Assembly: GCF_003419895.1 (NCBI RefSeq) | Contig: NZ_QPMM01000006.1 | Span: forward strand, 1 to 64,000 | Direction: 5' to 3' | From: Chitinophaga silvatica | GTDB lineage: Bacteria > Bacteroidota > Bacteroidia > Chitinophagales > Chitinophagaceae | Length of the DNA stretch: 64,000 nt | Shown here: positions 11,101-17,371 of the stretch, piece by piece | Layout of the letters: each line of letters begins with the position of its first letter | Position numbering within the stretch: position 1 is the stretch's first letter | Program-made: the position numbers and the translations under genes | Notes under the pieces: model-generated | What the model saw: the letters and a program-made list of their open reading frames with translations, nothing else | Databases searched by the model: none | Told to the model about the DNA's origin: nothing

Positions 11101-11768
11101 CTGGCGCAAGCTATACAACACCGGTACTGAATAATGCAACTACTTACTATGTAGAAGCATTTACAACAGGAGGTTGCATAAGCACAAGCAGAACTGCAGT
11201 GAATGTAACAATGGCTCAACCACTTCCGGCTCCGACTATTACAGTTGATAACGCAACGCCTACTGAAGTAACCTTCCGCTGGAACACAGTTACAGGTGCT
11301 CAAAGCTATCAGGTATCAATTGATAATGGTGTGACCTGGATTCCACCTAGCTCTGGCCCTAATGGTACTACTCATACAATCGGCGGTCTGCAACCTAATC
11401 AGAGTGTAACCATTCAGGTTAAGGCAATAGGAGCCGTGAGCTGTGAAACTAGTGCCGTGGCTACTGCAACAGGTAAGACAACCAATCCAAACGGTAACAA
11501 CATCTATGTACCGAACCTCTTCAGTCCAAATGGTGATGGTATAAATGATATCGAGTATGTATACGGTACAGCAATCGCACAACTCGAGTTCAGAATCTAC
11601 AACCAGTGGGGTCAGTTAGTCTTCACTTCTAAAGATCAACGCCAGGGATGGGATGGTACTATGGATGGAAGACGTCAGCCAGTTGGAGTGTACGTTTACA
11701 TCGTGAAGGCTACAATGCAGGATGGCACAGTGATAACTAAGAAAGGAAATATTACACTGATGAGATAA
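1..11768 (+). CDS. Giant T9SS-secreted Ig-repeat adhesin, CHU_C C-terminus (5' partial)
   Basis: The frame is open from the first full codon at base 3, so the 5' end lies outside the window; 3921 residues are visible. The TTG at 216 is internal, not a start. Visible order: four units of about 428 residues, each joining Ig-like modules to a beta-sandwich of about 150 residues that ends near NLLNSLxIYxxR; two diverged beta-sandwiches (around bases 5870-6330 and 7130-7590) among about nineteen more Ig-like modules, each with a YxWYxxxTGGT-type core and a conserved Cys; an FN3-like domain (about 11220-11490); and a CHU_C/type B T9SS sorting domain with NLFSPNGDGIND (11503-11768). The role is inferred: a surface-exposed adhesin, perhaps for gliding or attachment, comparable to SprB. 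The PorP/SprF-like and PorE-like genes immediately downstream support T9SS export. Confidence 0.93.
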   Translation, partial: TPAAGTTLQWFKDSTGGAALSNQNTYTTDSLKTAGTYTYYVQVIGSNNCPNPERIPVTVIVNPLGTPGDITLADTTATCGSGPVSLAPTAPNVTSPVFKWYTDNTKATQITNGAVIGGATFTIDGTGKLTVSGLTAGNHTYYVSVSGSNRCENPAGSLKAATIFVTTAPAPPTVNQNVSVSTGTPVTLVASPAPGATVVWYSDTTQAPIGRGSSITLPAFNTPGVYKYFAGDSIAGGCFSNRLLVTITVTGPIVNPNCNVPTSQVYGTTLGCILCSVQNPTNDIDLDTTNFTTLSIPVGLLGGSVYQQLIFPNPGAATDSIRLNLGTSVGLADVSLLGGTVITVYNNNTVVSADTLANLLTLRLLSGNRFVATVPTGGVYNRVEVRLTGVLNLLNSLNIYGARAVGANPTIQTSSQTVCAGLPATLSATPAAGTTLQWYKDSTGGAALSNQNTYTTDSLKTAGTYTYYVQVIGSNNCPNPERIPVTVTVNPLGTPGDITLADTTATCGSGPVSLAPTAPNVTSPVFKWYTDNTKATQITNGAVIGGATFTIDGTGKLTVSGLTAGNHTYYVSVSGTNRCENPAGSLKAATIFVTTAPAPPTVNQNVSVSTGTPVTLVASPAPGATVVWYSDTTQAPIGRGSSITLPAFNTPGVYKYFAGDSIAGGCFSNRLLVTITVTGPIVNPNCNVPTSQVNGTTLGCILCSVQNPNNDIDLDTTNFTTLSIPVGLLGGSVYQQLIFPTPGTGTDSIRLNLGTSVGLADVSLLGGTVITVYNNNTVVSADTLSNLLSLRLLSGNRFVATVPTGGVYNRVEVRLTGVLNLLNSLNIYGARAVGANPTIQTSSQTVCAGLPATLSATPAAGTTLQWYKDSTGGAALSNQNTYTTDSLKTAGTYTYYVQVIGSNNCPNPERIPVTVTVNPLGTPGDITVADTTASCGSAPAVLTPVATNVTNPVFKWYTDNTKATQITNGAVIGGATFTIDGTGKLTISGLTQGSYTYYVSVSGTNRCENPAGSLKAVTVTVSGAPAPPSVVQNYTVSTGLPLTLFATPAPGTTVLWYSDTTKAPIGRGSSITLAPFPTAGIYTYFAGDSLPGGCVSIRLPISITVTGPSPIRCNMPNSQVTGTTLGCVLCSVQNPTFDIDTIPTNFTRLNIPVGLLGGSVYQQLIFPSVGAATDSIQFQLANPGGLADVSVLGGALITVYNGNTVVNRDTIASLLTLRVLSGNSYTATIPAGGAYDRVEVRLTGVVNLLNSLDIYGVRALAPNPTITAPNVTVCAGQPAVLTATPAAGTSVRWYADSTTTVILSSSATYTTDTLNTPGNFRYYVQAIDGNGCPNPNRIPVVVTVNPTSKPGNIIVPDSSVICSSAPVVLTPTAPGITAPVFKWYTSNNKTTQITNGTVIGGATFNIDNTGKLTITGLAVGNYTYYVSVSSATQCENPAGSLKAANVQIATSPAAPVVAGEVVIPINTSTTLTAQPVPGATLVWFNDSTTTTVAQTGPSYTVGPFGMVGNYTYYVAARVAGACDSKRVPIVVQVVGPYNPNPNCNFANAQTSGTTLGCILCSVINPTNDVDSIQTNFTRLSIPVGVLGGSVYQRLIFPNAGAANDSVQLKLATSVGLADVSLLGGTLISLYNNNTLVKSDTLSSLLTLRLLSGQQFTATIAAPAAYDRVEVKLTGVLNLLNSIDIYSARILYAKPTVNTNTSDTVCINSKATLSVTPAPGTSVRWYADSTSNIVLSSSNTYTTDTLRNAGKVTYYVSVVGGPNNCPNPDRIPVSVTVSAAPVAPAPATVQVCPGSDVVLQINNADHRLTYNWYSMATGGTKLNTDSGYTFKLTAISKDTTLYVAAVNSCGAMSNRVPFTVQMASTLSAPIVTPNPDTVGLGVQPVLTAMSNTANVIFKWYGSQAGNDSLFTGQVYTPAASNTPGTKTYWVEAALSSGATCQSIRVPVVVVYSQEAFSPVPCEGASSQTVGSSGLLILGNVYNRQLAVDNDANTASTLVIDAGILNAQIWQRAKFVGVSSPGDTIRVLLSNPSQVLSLALLGGVQLTSYNGNTPGDSVNINNPLVKLTLLSSKKQALVEFVPTKPFDAVEVKLKSGIAGALTTIDFNYAQRALVTPTVQASNVTVCAGNPATLAVKNPVAGVTYRWYNGQGVYQAGKDGNTFTTGNLTSDTTFYVDAFRNNCASTGRAMISVKVTAAPTAPNVLSNNVKVCSGSDADLAIANPVKGYSYGWYNVPTGGTKLNTDSGLVFKVLNVTTKATYYVQAINDSCNSISATRTAVTVDTASSLARPTVIPPVDTVIIGQQSLFRASAAVANTTFNWYTSDTSTNILFTGSSFITSPSTKLGTTVYYVEAVLNGSSICKSERATATVVTVNGVTSEVPCEGATSQTNGVTGLTIGSVINPQYAVDNNVNTASSLVINLGVLNGSVFEKANFTGISTPGDTVKVMLSNPSQVLSVAALASVQLTTYNGNTPGDSVLVSNPIVHLDLLSNSRRAILSFVPTKPFDAVEVRLKAGVAAALTDVDFNYAQRAIVQPKVQVSGSNSVCKGNPVTLKVLNPAANVVYSWYNGKGVHLLDSVAFVTPTTLDSGTYSYYVTANRNSCTSTASAPVTITILGLPSAPQPTSSNVTTCINTPVTLSVKAVSGVQFNWYDAATGGAKLVSNSNQYTTPANLAAGTYNFYVEAVNGNNCANDSGRAKIVLTVDSASTASDIQVANAVICSGDTAVLTPSSTTVTNPVFKWYANADKTSPITAGVNSKGQLTITGLTPGIYTYYVSVSNNGQCENQAGKLKSVTVTVNNNAVAADIQVADTTICANTTVKLTATSTTVTNPIFKWYKDASLKTLLFTGATYTTQQLAATTSFYVTVEGSNKCANDAANAKVVTVSIREVTTPIIAASSINICVGDTVTLSVKNVEGGLTYNWFNTSTGGTSLFTGPVYVVTGLTQSTDFYAEASAGSCTSPVRTKISIGVGVAPNPILESTDVTVCQGGKAVLKVTSSTVDITYRWYTSPTGGTPIFTGPIYTTAPINANTSFYVDAVGDTSRCGKPSARVMVKVTAVPVPTAPVLVSGFVQGCKGQSASLAIKDPVPGLTYQWFDAATNGTQVFEGTVFNIAALDTSITYYVQATVNGSCPSATRTSGSIKVNDIPQVPEVASSSPSVCQGGSVTLNIVNPIAGVTYRWFDAVTGGNLLFTGPVFKTGALNVNTDFYAEASNGICSSNQRTKISIGVGQAPTPTLESNALTVCMGNPATLRVTSPTNGITYRWYTSATGGTPVFTGPVYKTNNLTSSTDFFVDAIADSGSCGNASVRVKATVTVVNAPNAPDVVASMLKTCAGTGVTVAVKTIDPAITYQWYDAASGGSLLFTGAVYSVPVVTTNTTFYVQANLGNGCSSSTRTAVNVSVDPAPPIPSVASDDLTTCIGGTVTFNISNPSAALTYRWFDAPSNGTLLATGVEYTTAPLAANTPFYVEALNSFGCSSARKGVTATVVNDLDAPLASPLTICAGQTGVLSVKDRKTGITYKWYNVATGGTAIFTGGDFTITPTISTIYYVEATTSGGCVSSRTEVRVTVNPSPAPPVVANATLNACPGQTVEVAVLNPDPTLTYKWYNTPTGGTPLTTGASYTTPPINANQMYYVEALNNNGCPSATRTAVSVIATPAPANPTITGTENICPGTSTILTAASATAGVNFRWYSTATGGTPLFTGASYTTPVLNNATTYYVEAFTTGGCISTSRTAVNVTMAQPLPAPTITVDNATPTEVTFRWNTVTGAQSYQVSIDNGVTWIPPSSGPNGTTHTIGGLQPNQSVTIQVKAIGAVSCETSAVATATGKTTNPNGNNIYVPNLFSPNGDGINDIEYVYGTAIAQLEFRIYNQWGQLVFTSKDQRQGWDGTMDGRRQPVGVYVYIVKATMQDGTVITKKGNITLMR

Positions 11769-11802
11769 TGATTGAGAATTGATCAACACTAATAATATCA
11801 AA

Positions 11803-11830
11803 AAACCGGGATACAACAGTATCCCGGTTT
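11803..11830. terminator. Hairpin between adhesin and porP-like gene
   Basis: A perfect 12-bp stem (AAACCGGGATAC paired with GTATCCCGGTTT) around the loop AACA. It lies 34 bp after the adhesin stop and 26 bp before the preferred start of the next gene. The A-run on its left would give a U-run only on the minus strand, so on the plus strand it may be a leaky terminator or an mRNA-stability hairpin. Confidence 0.65.
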
Positions 11831-11856
11831 ATACAGAACAAGTTAAAAATGTTCCT

Positions 11857-12864
11857 ATGAAAAGGATTTTTATAGTTGCACTAATTTTGTGGAGCAGTTT
11901 GTTGCCCCGGGTGGTAGTCGCGCAGGTGGACCCCCACTTCTCTCAATATTACGCATACCCGCTGTGGTTAAATCCTGCCTTAACTGGTGTTATTGATGGT
12001 GATTACCGGATAAGCGGTGATTATCGAAATCAATGGGCCAATTATGGCAAACCATATTCTACAGCAGGGGTATCTATAGATGCGGCAACAACAAAAAACA
12101 TAGGAGTTGGATTAAATGTACTGAATATGTCGGCTGGGGATGCCGGCTATAATTTTTTTAATGCGATGGCCAGCGTTTCATACACCGGTGTGAAATTCGG
12201 TCGCACTAAAACTACTCAGATCACATTTGGTATGAACGCCGGCCTCATGAATCGCAGACTCGATCCGGCTAAATTCCAGACCGGTCTGATGTGGTCTCCG
12301 ATCGGCGGATTTGATCCTTCATTGTATAATGGTGAAAGCCTTAGAAAAACTAACTCTACTCAATTTGATATTGGTGCAGGTACTGTACTGTTCGACGGTA
12401 ACCCTAATCACATTCTAAATCCATTTGTAGGTTTCGCCGCCCAACATCTTAATACCCCAAGAGATCCGTTTGCCAGTGATGGAAATAATATCAACCTGCC
12501 AGTACGCTGGCTGTTTCATGGAGGAACAAAGATTAAGGTAGCCGATAAAGTAAGCTTAACACCTACCGCTTTATACATGCATCAGGGTAATGCGGAAGAA
12601 ACTGTAGCCGGTATTTATGCACAGCTATTGGTAAACCCGGAATTCGACTTCCTCATAGGTTGCAATTTCCGCTTTAACGATGCTGTCATTCCATTTGCCG
12701 GATTTCATTATAAAGGCTTCGTGTTAGGATTGAGCTACGATGCTAATACCTCCGGGATGAAATCTTTAGTAAACGGAAGTCAGGCCTTTGAAGTATCTCT
12801 CTCCTTCATTAGCCGTAAAAAGAGACTGCTGAACGAAGAATACTTTATCTGTCCAAGATTATAA
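11857..12864 (+). CDS. PorP/SprF family type IX secretion outer-membrane protein
   Basis: 335 residues. The start was placed at ATG 11857, because MKRIFIVALILWSSLLPRVV then reads as a good signal peptide ending near VVAQ; an upstream in-frame ATG at 11779 would run through the terminator hairpin. The mature N-terminus (VDPHFSQYYAYPLWLNPALT) is the family hallmark, and the rest is a glycine- and aromatic-rich beta-barrel. PorP/SprF proteins sit in the outer membrane and help display or tether one specific CHU_C (type B) T9SS cargo. The position directly behind the adhesin is the usual cargo/partner arrangement, so this is probably its dedicated partner (inference). The family call is firm; the pairing is inferred. 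Confidence 0.9.
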   Translation: MKRIFIVALILWSSLLPRVVVAQVDPHFSQYYAYPLWLNPALTGVIDGDYRISGDYRNQWANYGKPYSTAGVSIDAATTKNIGVGLNVLNMSAGDAGYNFFNAMASVSYTGVKFGRTKTTQITFGMNAGLMNRRLDPAKFQTGLMWSPIGGFDPSLYNGESLRKTNSTQFDIGAGTVLFDGNPNHILNPFVGFAAQHLNTPRDPFASDGNNINLPVRWLFHGGTKIKVADKVSLTPTALYMHQGNAEETVAGIYAQLLVNPEFDFLIGCNFRFNDAVIPFAGFHYKGFVLGLSYDANTSGMKSLVNGSQAFEVSLSFISRKKRLLNEEYFICPRL

Positions 12865-12905
12865 TCTGCATGAAAAACATATACAGAAAAAGAAATGGAA
12901 CCCTC

Positions 12906-14960
12906 ATGAAAAAAATTACTCTCTGCTTGCTGGTGGTTCTTACTGGGATATTTAGCTCTATACAAGCTCAATATGTTTATGATTATAAACATACCGCAGA
13001 TGTTTATTACAATGCCCGGGATTATTATTCCGCGGCACAGTACTACAATAAAGCGCTGGGTACGTTTAAAATCAAACCAGAACAAGTTTTACCCTATACC
13101 ATCGCTGGTGCTCCTGCCCCAACCGGAAAAATGAAAGATTACCAGGATGTTGTTGCGAGATTGGCCGATTCTTATCGTCGGTTCTATGACTACGGAAATG
13201 CAGAAACCTGGTATGCACAACTGGTAGGATTCAACAATCCTGCTTATCCGCAAGCCCGTTTCTGGTATGCTACCACTTTGCGCTACAACGGAAAGTATCA
13301 GGAAGCACTCGATGAATTCAAAAAATTTCAAAAAAGCTATACCGCATCAGATGACCTAAGTGTTAGAACAGCTCTTGAAATTTCTACTTGTGAATTCGCA
13401 CTTTCTGATGGGCAGAAACTTCCTCGTTTTACAATCGAAAAAACTTCCGGCAATGTAAACGAAGGTGGTGCAAACTATGCACCTGTAGTGCTTGATCCTG
13501 GAACTTTAATGTTCACATCTTCCAGGTCAGATAACCCTCCTTTACCCACTGCTTCCAAACAGAAACCAAATCCCAACAATAGAAAAGGTACTCCTTATGT
13601 AAATAACCTTTACACCGCAACAGGTAGTGAGAACTCTTATGACAATAGCCAGAAAGTTAAAATTCCTATGGCTAAAGGATTTGATCAGGGCGTTTCCACT
13701 ATCTCTCCAGATGGGAACTCAATGTATCTGACCCGCTGGTTCATGAAGGATGGAGTAAAACAGGCTAGTATTTATATGACCATACGCCAAAATGGTGCCT
13801 GGGCAGAACCTCGGCCATTAGGCGATAACGTAAACGTACCCGGATATAATTCCATGCAACCTTTTATTACCTCTGATGGAAAATACCTGTTATTTTCTTC
13901 CAACAGACCAGGTGGTATGGGGAAATATGATCTCTGGTACTGTATTATGTCTAACGGCACTCCTGGTGGTGCTAAAAACATGGGTACAGCTATTAATACA
14001 AAAGATGAGGAGCAGGCTCCATTTTATGATGCAGAAAAAAATCTTCTTGTATTCAGTACAGATGGTCGTGTAGGTTATGGAGGTCTTGATTTCTATTCCA
14101 GCGAAGGCGATTTTGGTACCTGGTCTCAGCCTGTAAATATGGGCAAACCGCTCAATTCACCTAAAGACGATATTTACTACACAGCATTGGATAACTCTCA
14201 TCCTTTTGCTGCCGGATTTATCAGCTCAGATAGAGAATCGATCTGCTGCCTGGAAGTATTCGGTATCAGACGTATCAAAAAAGTGATCAGTGGATTGATT
14301 ATCGATTGTGATACCCAAAAGCCCCTGCAGGGAGCTACGGTTACCCTATTGGATACAGTGAGAAGAAAAACTATCAGCAAAGTTACATTAGGCGCTGATG
14401 GCAGATATACCTTCGAAGCCGATCCTCAGCGTTATTATAAACTTCTCGCAGAGAAACAAAACTACTTCTCCAAAGCATTGTACGTAAATACAGATGACTT
14501 GCTGAAAATAGATTCATTAGATAATCCGACTCTCTGTCTCAAACCATATGAAATCGATAAGCCAATTGTATTGAACAATATCTATTACGATTTCAATAAA
14601 GCAACATTGAGAGAAGAATCTAAAATAGTATTGGATACAGTGGTGGATATCTTGAGAGAAAATCCGAAACTCACTATAGAAATGAGTGCACATACCGATA
14701 GCATCGGATCTGTGAAATATAATGATAAACTTTCTCAGGCTCGTGCACAATCTTGCGTTGATTACCTGATCAGCAGAGGTATTTCTCCTAACAGGTTAAT
14801 TGCAAAAGGTTACGGAAAATCCAGACCAATTGCTCCAAACTCTCTGCCTAATGGTAAAGATAATCCTGAAGGCCGTCAGCTAAACCGCAGAACAGAATTT
14901 AAAGTGTTGAAGAGACAAGTGGAAGCCAGAAGCGATTACGACAACAATAGTTCTCAATGA
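12906..14960 (+). CDS. PorE-like TPR/PD40-propeller/OmpA protein of the T9SS
   Basis: 684 residues from ATG 12906; an in-frame ATG at 12870 would add 12 residues before the signal peptide MKKITLCLLVVLTGIFSSIQ. Order: TPR-like helical region (about 20-140), PD40/WD40-like beta-propeller (about 190-410, with repeated SPDGNSMYLTR- and TSDGKYLLFSSNRPGG-type blades), a carboxypeptidase regulatory-like domain (about 455-530, GATVTLLD), and an OmpA C-terminal peptidoglycan-binding domain (about 560-675, YYDFNKATLREES and LSQARAQSCVDYL). This is the architecture of PorE, the T9SS periplasmic protein that links the machine to peptidoglycan. It starts 41 bp after the porP-like gene and should share its transcript. 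It may be a cargo-specific paralogue rather than the core PorE. Confidence 0.88.
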   Translation: MKKITLCLLVVLTGIFSSIQAQYVYDYKHTADVYYNARDYYSAAQYYNKALGTFKIKPEQVLPYTIAGAPAPTGKMKDYQDVVARLADSYRRFYDYGNAETWYAQLVGFNNPAYPQARFWYATTLRYNGKYQEALDEFKKFQKSYTASDDLSVRTALEISTCEFALSDGQKLPRFTIEKTSGNVNEGGANYAPVVLDPGTLMFTSSRSDNPPLPTASKQKPNPNNRKGTPYVNNLYTATGSENSYDNSQKVKIPMAKGFDQGVSTISPDGNSMYLTRWFMKDGVKQASIYMTIRQNGAWAEPRPLGDNVNVPGYNSMQPFITSDGKYLLFSSNRPGGMGKYDLWYCIMSNGTPGGAKNMGTAINTKDEEQAPFYDAEKNLLVFSTDGRVGYGGLDFYSSEGDFGTWSQPVNMGKPLNSPKDDIYYTALDNSHPFAAGFISSDRESICCLEVFGIRRIKKVISGLIIDCDTQKPLQGATVTLLDTVRRKTISKVTLGADGRYTFEADPQRYYKLLAEKQNYFSKALYVNTDDLLKIDSLDNPTLCLKPYEIDKPIVLNNIYYDFNKATLREESKIVLDTVVDILRENPKLTIEMSAHTDSIGSVKYNDKLSQARAQSCVDYLISRGISPNRLIAKGYGKSRPIAPNSLPNGKDNPEGRQLNRRTEFKVLKRQVEARSDYDNNSSQ

Positions 14961-15001
14961 TAAAAATCTAATTGCTTTCCATATCCTACGTTCTACAGTA
15001 G

Positions 15002-15034
15002 AAAGAGGCTGCCAAACCGGTAGTCTCTTTTTTT
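15002..15034 (+). terminator. Rho-independent terminator after the adhesin/porP/porE-like genes
   Basis: A 12-bp stem (15002-15013 paired with 15019-15030, two G-T wobbles), loop AAACC, then a run of T. It is 41 bp after the porE-like stop and correctly oriented. Confidence 0.85.
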
Positions 15035-15040
15035 ATACAT

Positions 15041-15082
15041 ATAATTATAACCCCAGCAACCGGTTACTGGGGTTGTAATTAT
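15041..15082 (-). terminator. Hairpin, likely 3' end of the lipoprotein gene
   Basis: A 16-bp stem (15041-15056 with 15067-15082, one wobble) around a loop that contains the palindrome AACCGGTT. It sits 21 bp past the minus-strand lipoprotein stop. There is no clear U-run on either strand, so termination is inferred from position. Confidence 0.5.
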
Positions 15083-15103
15083 GAGTCCTTATTTAATTGC
15101 TGA

Positions 15104-15610
15104 TTAATTACTCTTTCCGAAATTACCAATTGCTAAAGTGTCGGTTCCTTTTAATACTTTCAGGTGTGCGCTATATGCTATAGCATCATTGTATTTGAAA
15201 GCAACGTCTTTAGTCGCATCGGCAGGTTGATACAGCTTAATTGTAGTTACATTTTTAAACAAGTCAACTGTTTGTGCTGCACCGTTTCCTTTGAAAGATT
15301 TAGACAACAATGTATCTGTTTTAGGTGCTGTGGTTGTACCACCAATGAAGTAGATAAGGTGATCTGCATCTTTGGTGTTTTTTGTGAGACTTAATACCAC
15401 ATTTATTGAACTGTCAGTATTTTCAGATACGATTATTTCTCCGATTTTTTTATTTGCATCAGCTCCGGTTCCTTTTAATTCAAAAGACTTTGAACGTGGA
15501 GTCGGAGGCGCTGGATCATCCTTGTCTTTTGAACATGATGCGAAAGTAATACCCAATACAGTAGCTAACGCCACTCCGGTACGGAGTGCGTGTTTTTTGA
15601 ACATAAGCAT
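15104..15610 (-). CDS. Small secreted lipoprotein, function unknown
   Basis: 168 residues from ATG 15610; MFKK two codons later is an equal alternative start. A hydrophobic signal peptide ends in a lipobox (GITFASC), followed by a charged linker with KDKDDPAPPTPRS, typical of Bacteroidota surface or periplasmic lipoproteins. The rest (about 40-168) is a single beta-rich domain with many Thr, Lys and Asp residues and no motif I recognise. It is isolated: convergent to the adhesin cluster and divergent from the MATE gene. No function is proposed. Confidence 0.8.
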   Translation of the reverse strand: MLMFKKHALRTGVALATVLGITFASCSKDKDDPAPPTPRSKSFELKGTGADANKKIGEIIVSENTDSSINVVLSLTKNTKDADHLIYFIGGTTTAPKTDTLLSKSFKGNGAAQTVDLFKNVTTIKLYQPADATKDVAFKYNDAIAYSAHLKVLKGTDTLAIGNFGKSN

Positions 15611-15737
15611 CTCTAATAAAGTTTTAAGATTGCGATTTTAAGATTGTACTAATTGATTTTCCTAGGTTTGTCAGCGCTGATGATGTATGTTAAACGGTGC
15701 CTGAAAAAATAAGTTACACTAAGAGTAAAAAAAATTA

Positions 15738-15745
15738 TAGATTTG
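15738..15745 (+). promoter_or_regulatory. Possible -7 element upstream of the MATE gene
   Basis: TAGATTTG matches the Bacteroidota -7 consensus TAnnTTTG, 132 bp before ATG 15878. A second match (TAGGTTTG) lies at 15663-15670. No convincing -33 TTG is seen and the region is AT-rich, so chance matches are possible. Confidence 0.3.
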
Positions 15746-15877
15746 TTAGGCATACCTGAATACTCAAGGCATATGAAAGTCTTCTAAAGCTTTTTATTAA
15801 AGCTCCCAAATCTTCTCCAACTGAAACTACAATTAACTGTAGTAGTGTATCCTATTTATTATTTCAAAAATAATTGT

Positions 15878-17293
15878 ATGCCACGTTTTAATACGTTAGG
15901 GCTTCGTATAGCCAATCTATTTCGTTTATTTAAAGTTGCCATTTCAGGTAGTGAAAAAGAATTTACAACAGGTAATATTAATCGTGCAATTTTTCTGTTG
16001 GCAGTGCCAATGATATTGGAAATGCTAATGGAGTCATTGTTTGCTGTTGTTGATATCTATTTTGTTAGTCATTTGGGTGTTGATGCAATTACTACTGTGG
16101 GATTAACGGAATCTATATTGACAATTGTGTACACATTGGCAATGGGGCTAAGCATTGCAGCTACGGCGGTAATAGCCAGGCGTGTAGGGGAAAAAAATAC
16201 GGAAGCTGCTTCTCATGCTGCAATACAGGTACTTTATTTGGGCTTGGTTATCTCTGTACTTATTACCATGATAGGAATATTCTTTTCGAAAGATATTTTA
16301 ATGTTAATGGGTGCTTCTCCGGGTATTGTTAATAACGGGTATGAATATACTGCGTTGCTATTACAAGGAAATATTGTAATCATTCTTCTTTTCCTGATAA
16401 ATGGAATATTCAGAGGGGCGGGTGATGCAGCATTGGCAATGAGGGCTTTGTGGCTGGCTAATGGGTTAAATATTTTGCTCTGCCCTATTTTGATCAATGG
16501 CTGGGGAATTATTCCGGCATTCGGTCTTAAAGGTGCAGCTCTGGCTACATTTATAGGAAGAGGAACAGGAGTATGTTATCAATTGTTTCATCTGTTGAAG
16601 GGTAAGGACTTGATAAGAATTACAAGGAAGCAATTGGGCTTGGCAATGGATGTTATCTGGTCGTTATTACGTATTGCCGGTGGAGCAACTGGCCAGATGT
16701 TAATAGCTTCAGCAAGTTGGATCTTTTTGGTTCGTATTATTTCCAGATTCGGAACAGATGCAGTTGCCGGTTATACGATAGGGATCAGGATTATGATCTT
16801 TACATTGCTCCCAGCATGGGGTATGGCTAATGCGGCATCGGCATTGGTAGGGCAGAATCTGGGGGCAGGACAACCAGATAGAGCTGAAGTTTCTGTTTGG
16901 AAAACAGCCTTTTATAATATGCTGTTTCTGGGTTGTATGGCTTTATTATTTTGGATAGCAGCCCCTACAATTCTTAAATTGTTTACAGACCAGCCAGAAG
17001 TAATCGGATATGGGGTTCAGTGCTTACGCTATATAAGCATGGGATTTTTATTTTATGCATATGGAATGGTGCTTATGCAATCTTTTAACGGAGCTGGTGA
17101 TACACGTACTCCCCTGTTTATTAATCTAATTGCGTTATGGCTATGGCAAATGCCATTGTCCTGGTTTCTGGCGGTTTACTGTAATATGGGGCCAGAGGGC
17201 GTTTTCCTGGGAGTTGCTATTTCTGAGTCAACATCTGCTATTATTGCCATTTGTTTATTTAGAAGGAATACCTGGAAGCTGGTTAAGATTTAG
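15878..17293 (+). CDS. MATE family multidrug/metabolite exporter
   Basis: 471 residues from ATG 15878; a GTG at 15845 is in frame but adds only a non-conserved lead. About 12 hydrophobic segments in two homologous halves. The first helix region (AIFLLAVPMILEMLMESLFA, then VDIYFVSHLG) is the classic MATE N-terminus. The family exports cationic drugs or metabolites across the inner membrane in exchange for H+ or Na+. The substrate cannot be read from sequence. It stands alone, 78 bp upstream of a kinase gene that has its own promoter. Confidence 0.92.
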   Translation: MPRFNTLGLRIANLFRLFKVAISGSEKEFTTGNINRAIFLLAVPMILEMLMESLFAVVDIYFVSHLGVDAITTVGLTESILTIVYTLAMGLSIAATAVIARRVGEKNTEAASHAAIQVLYLGLVISVLITMIGIFFSKDILMLMGASPGIVNNGYEYTALLLQGNIVIILLFLINGIFRGAGDAALAMRALWLANGLNILLCPILINGWGIIPAFGLKGAALATFIGRGTGVCYQLFHLLKGKDLIRITRKQLGLAMDVIWSLLRIAGGATGQMLIASASWIFLVRIISRFGTDAVAGYTIGIRIMIFTLLPAWGMANAASALVGQNLGAGQPDRAEVSVWKTAFYNMLFLGCMALLFWIAAPTILKLFTDQPEVIGYGVQCLRYISMGFLFYAYGMVLMQSFNGAGDTRTPLFINLIALWLWQMPLSWFLAVYCNMGPEGVFLGVAISESTSAIIAICLFRRNTWKLVKI

Positions 17294-17316
17294 CTTTATG
17301 CTTTCTATTTTAATAT

Positions 17317-17324
17317 TACCTTTG
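17317..17324 (+). promoter_or_regulatory. Promoter -7 element for the PfkB-family kinase gene
   Basis: TACCTTTG is an exact TAnnTTTG match, 47 bp before the kinase ATG and just after the MATE stop. The -33 position has only TTTA. Confidence 0.6.
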
Positions 17325-17371
17325 CGAGGTTTTGCACAAATATTAAAATAATTAAATCAATTAAAAATAGC

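Noticed and set aside
11779..11856. Upstream ATG for the PorP-like gene
   Set aside because: It would translate through a terminator-like hairpin and put 26 extra residues before a clear signal peptide.
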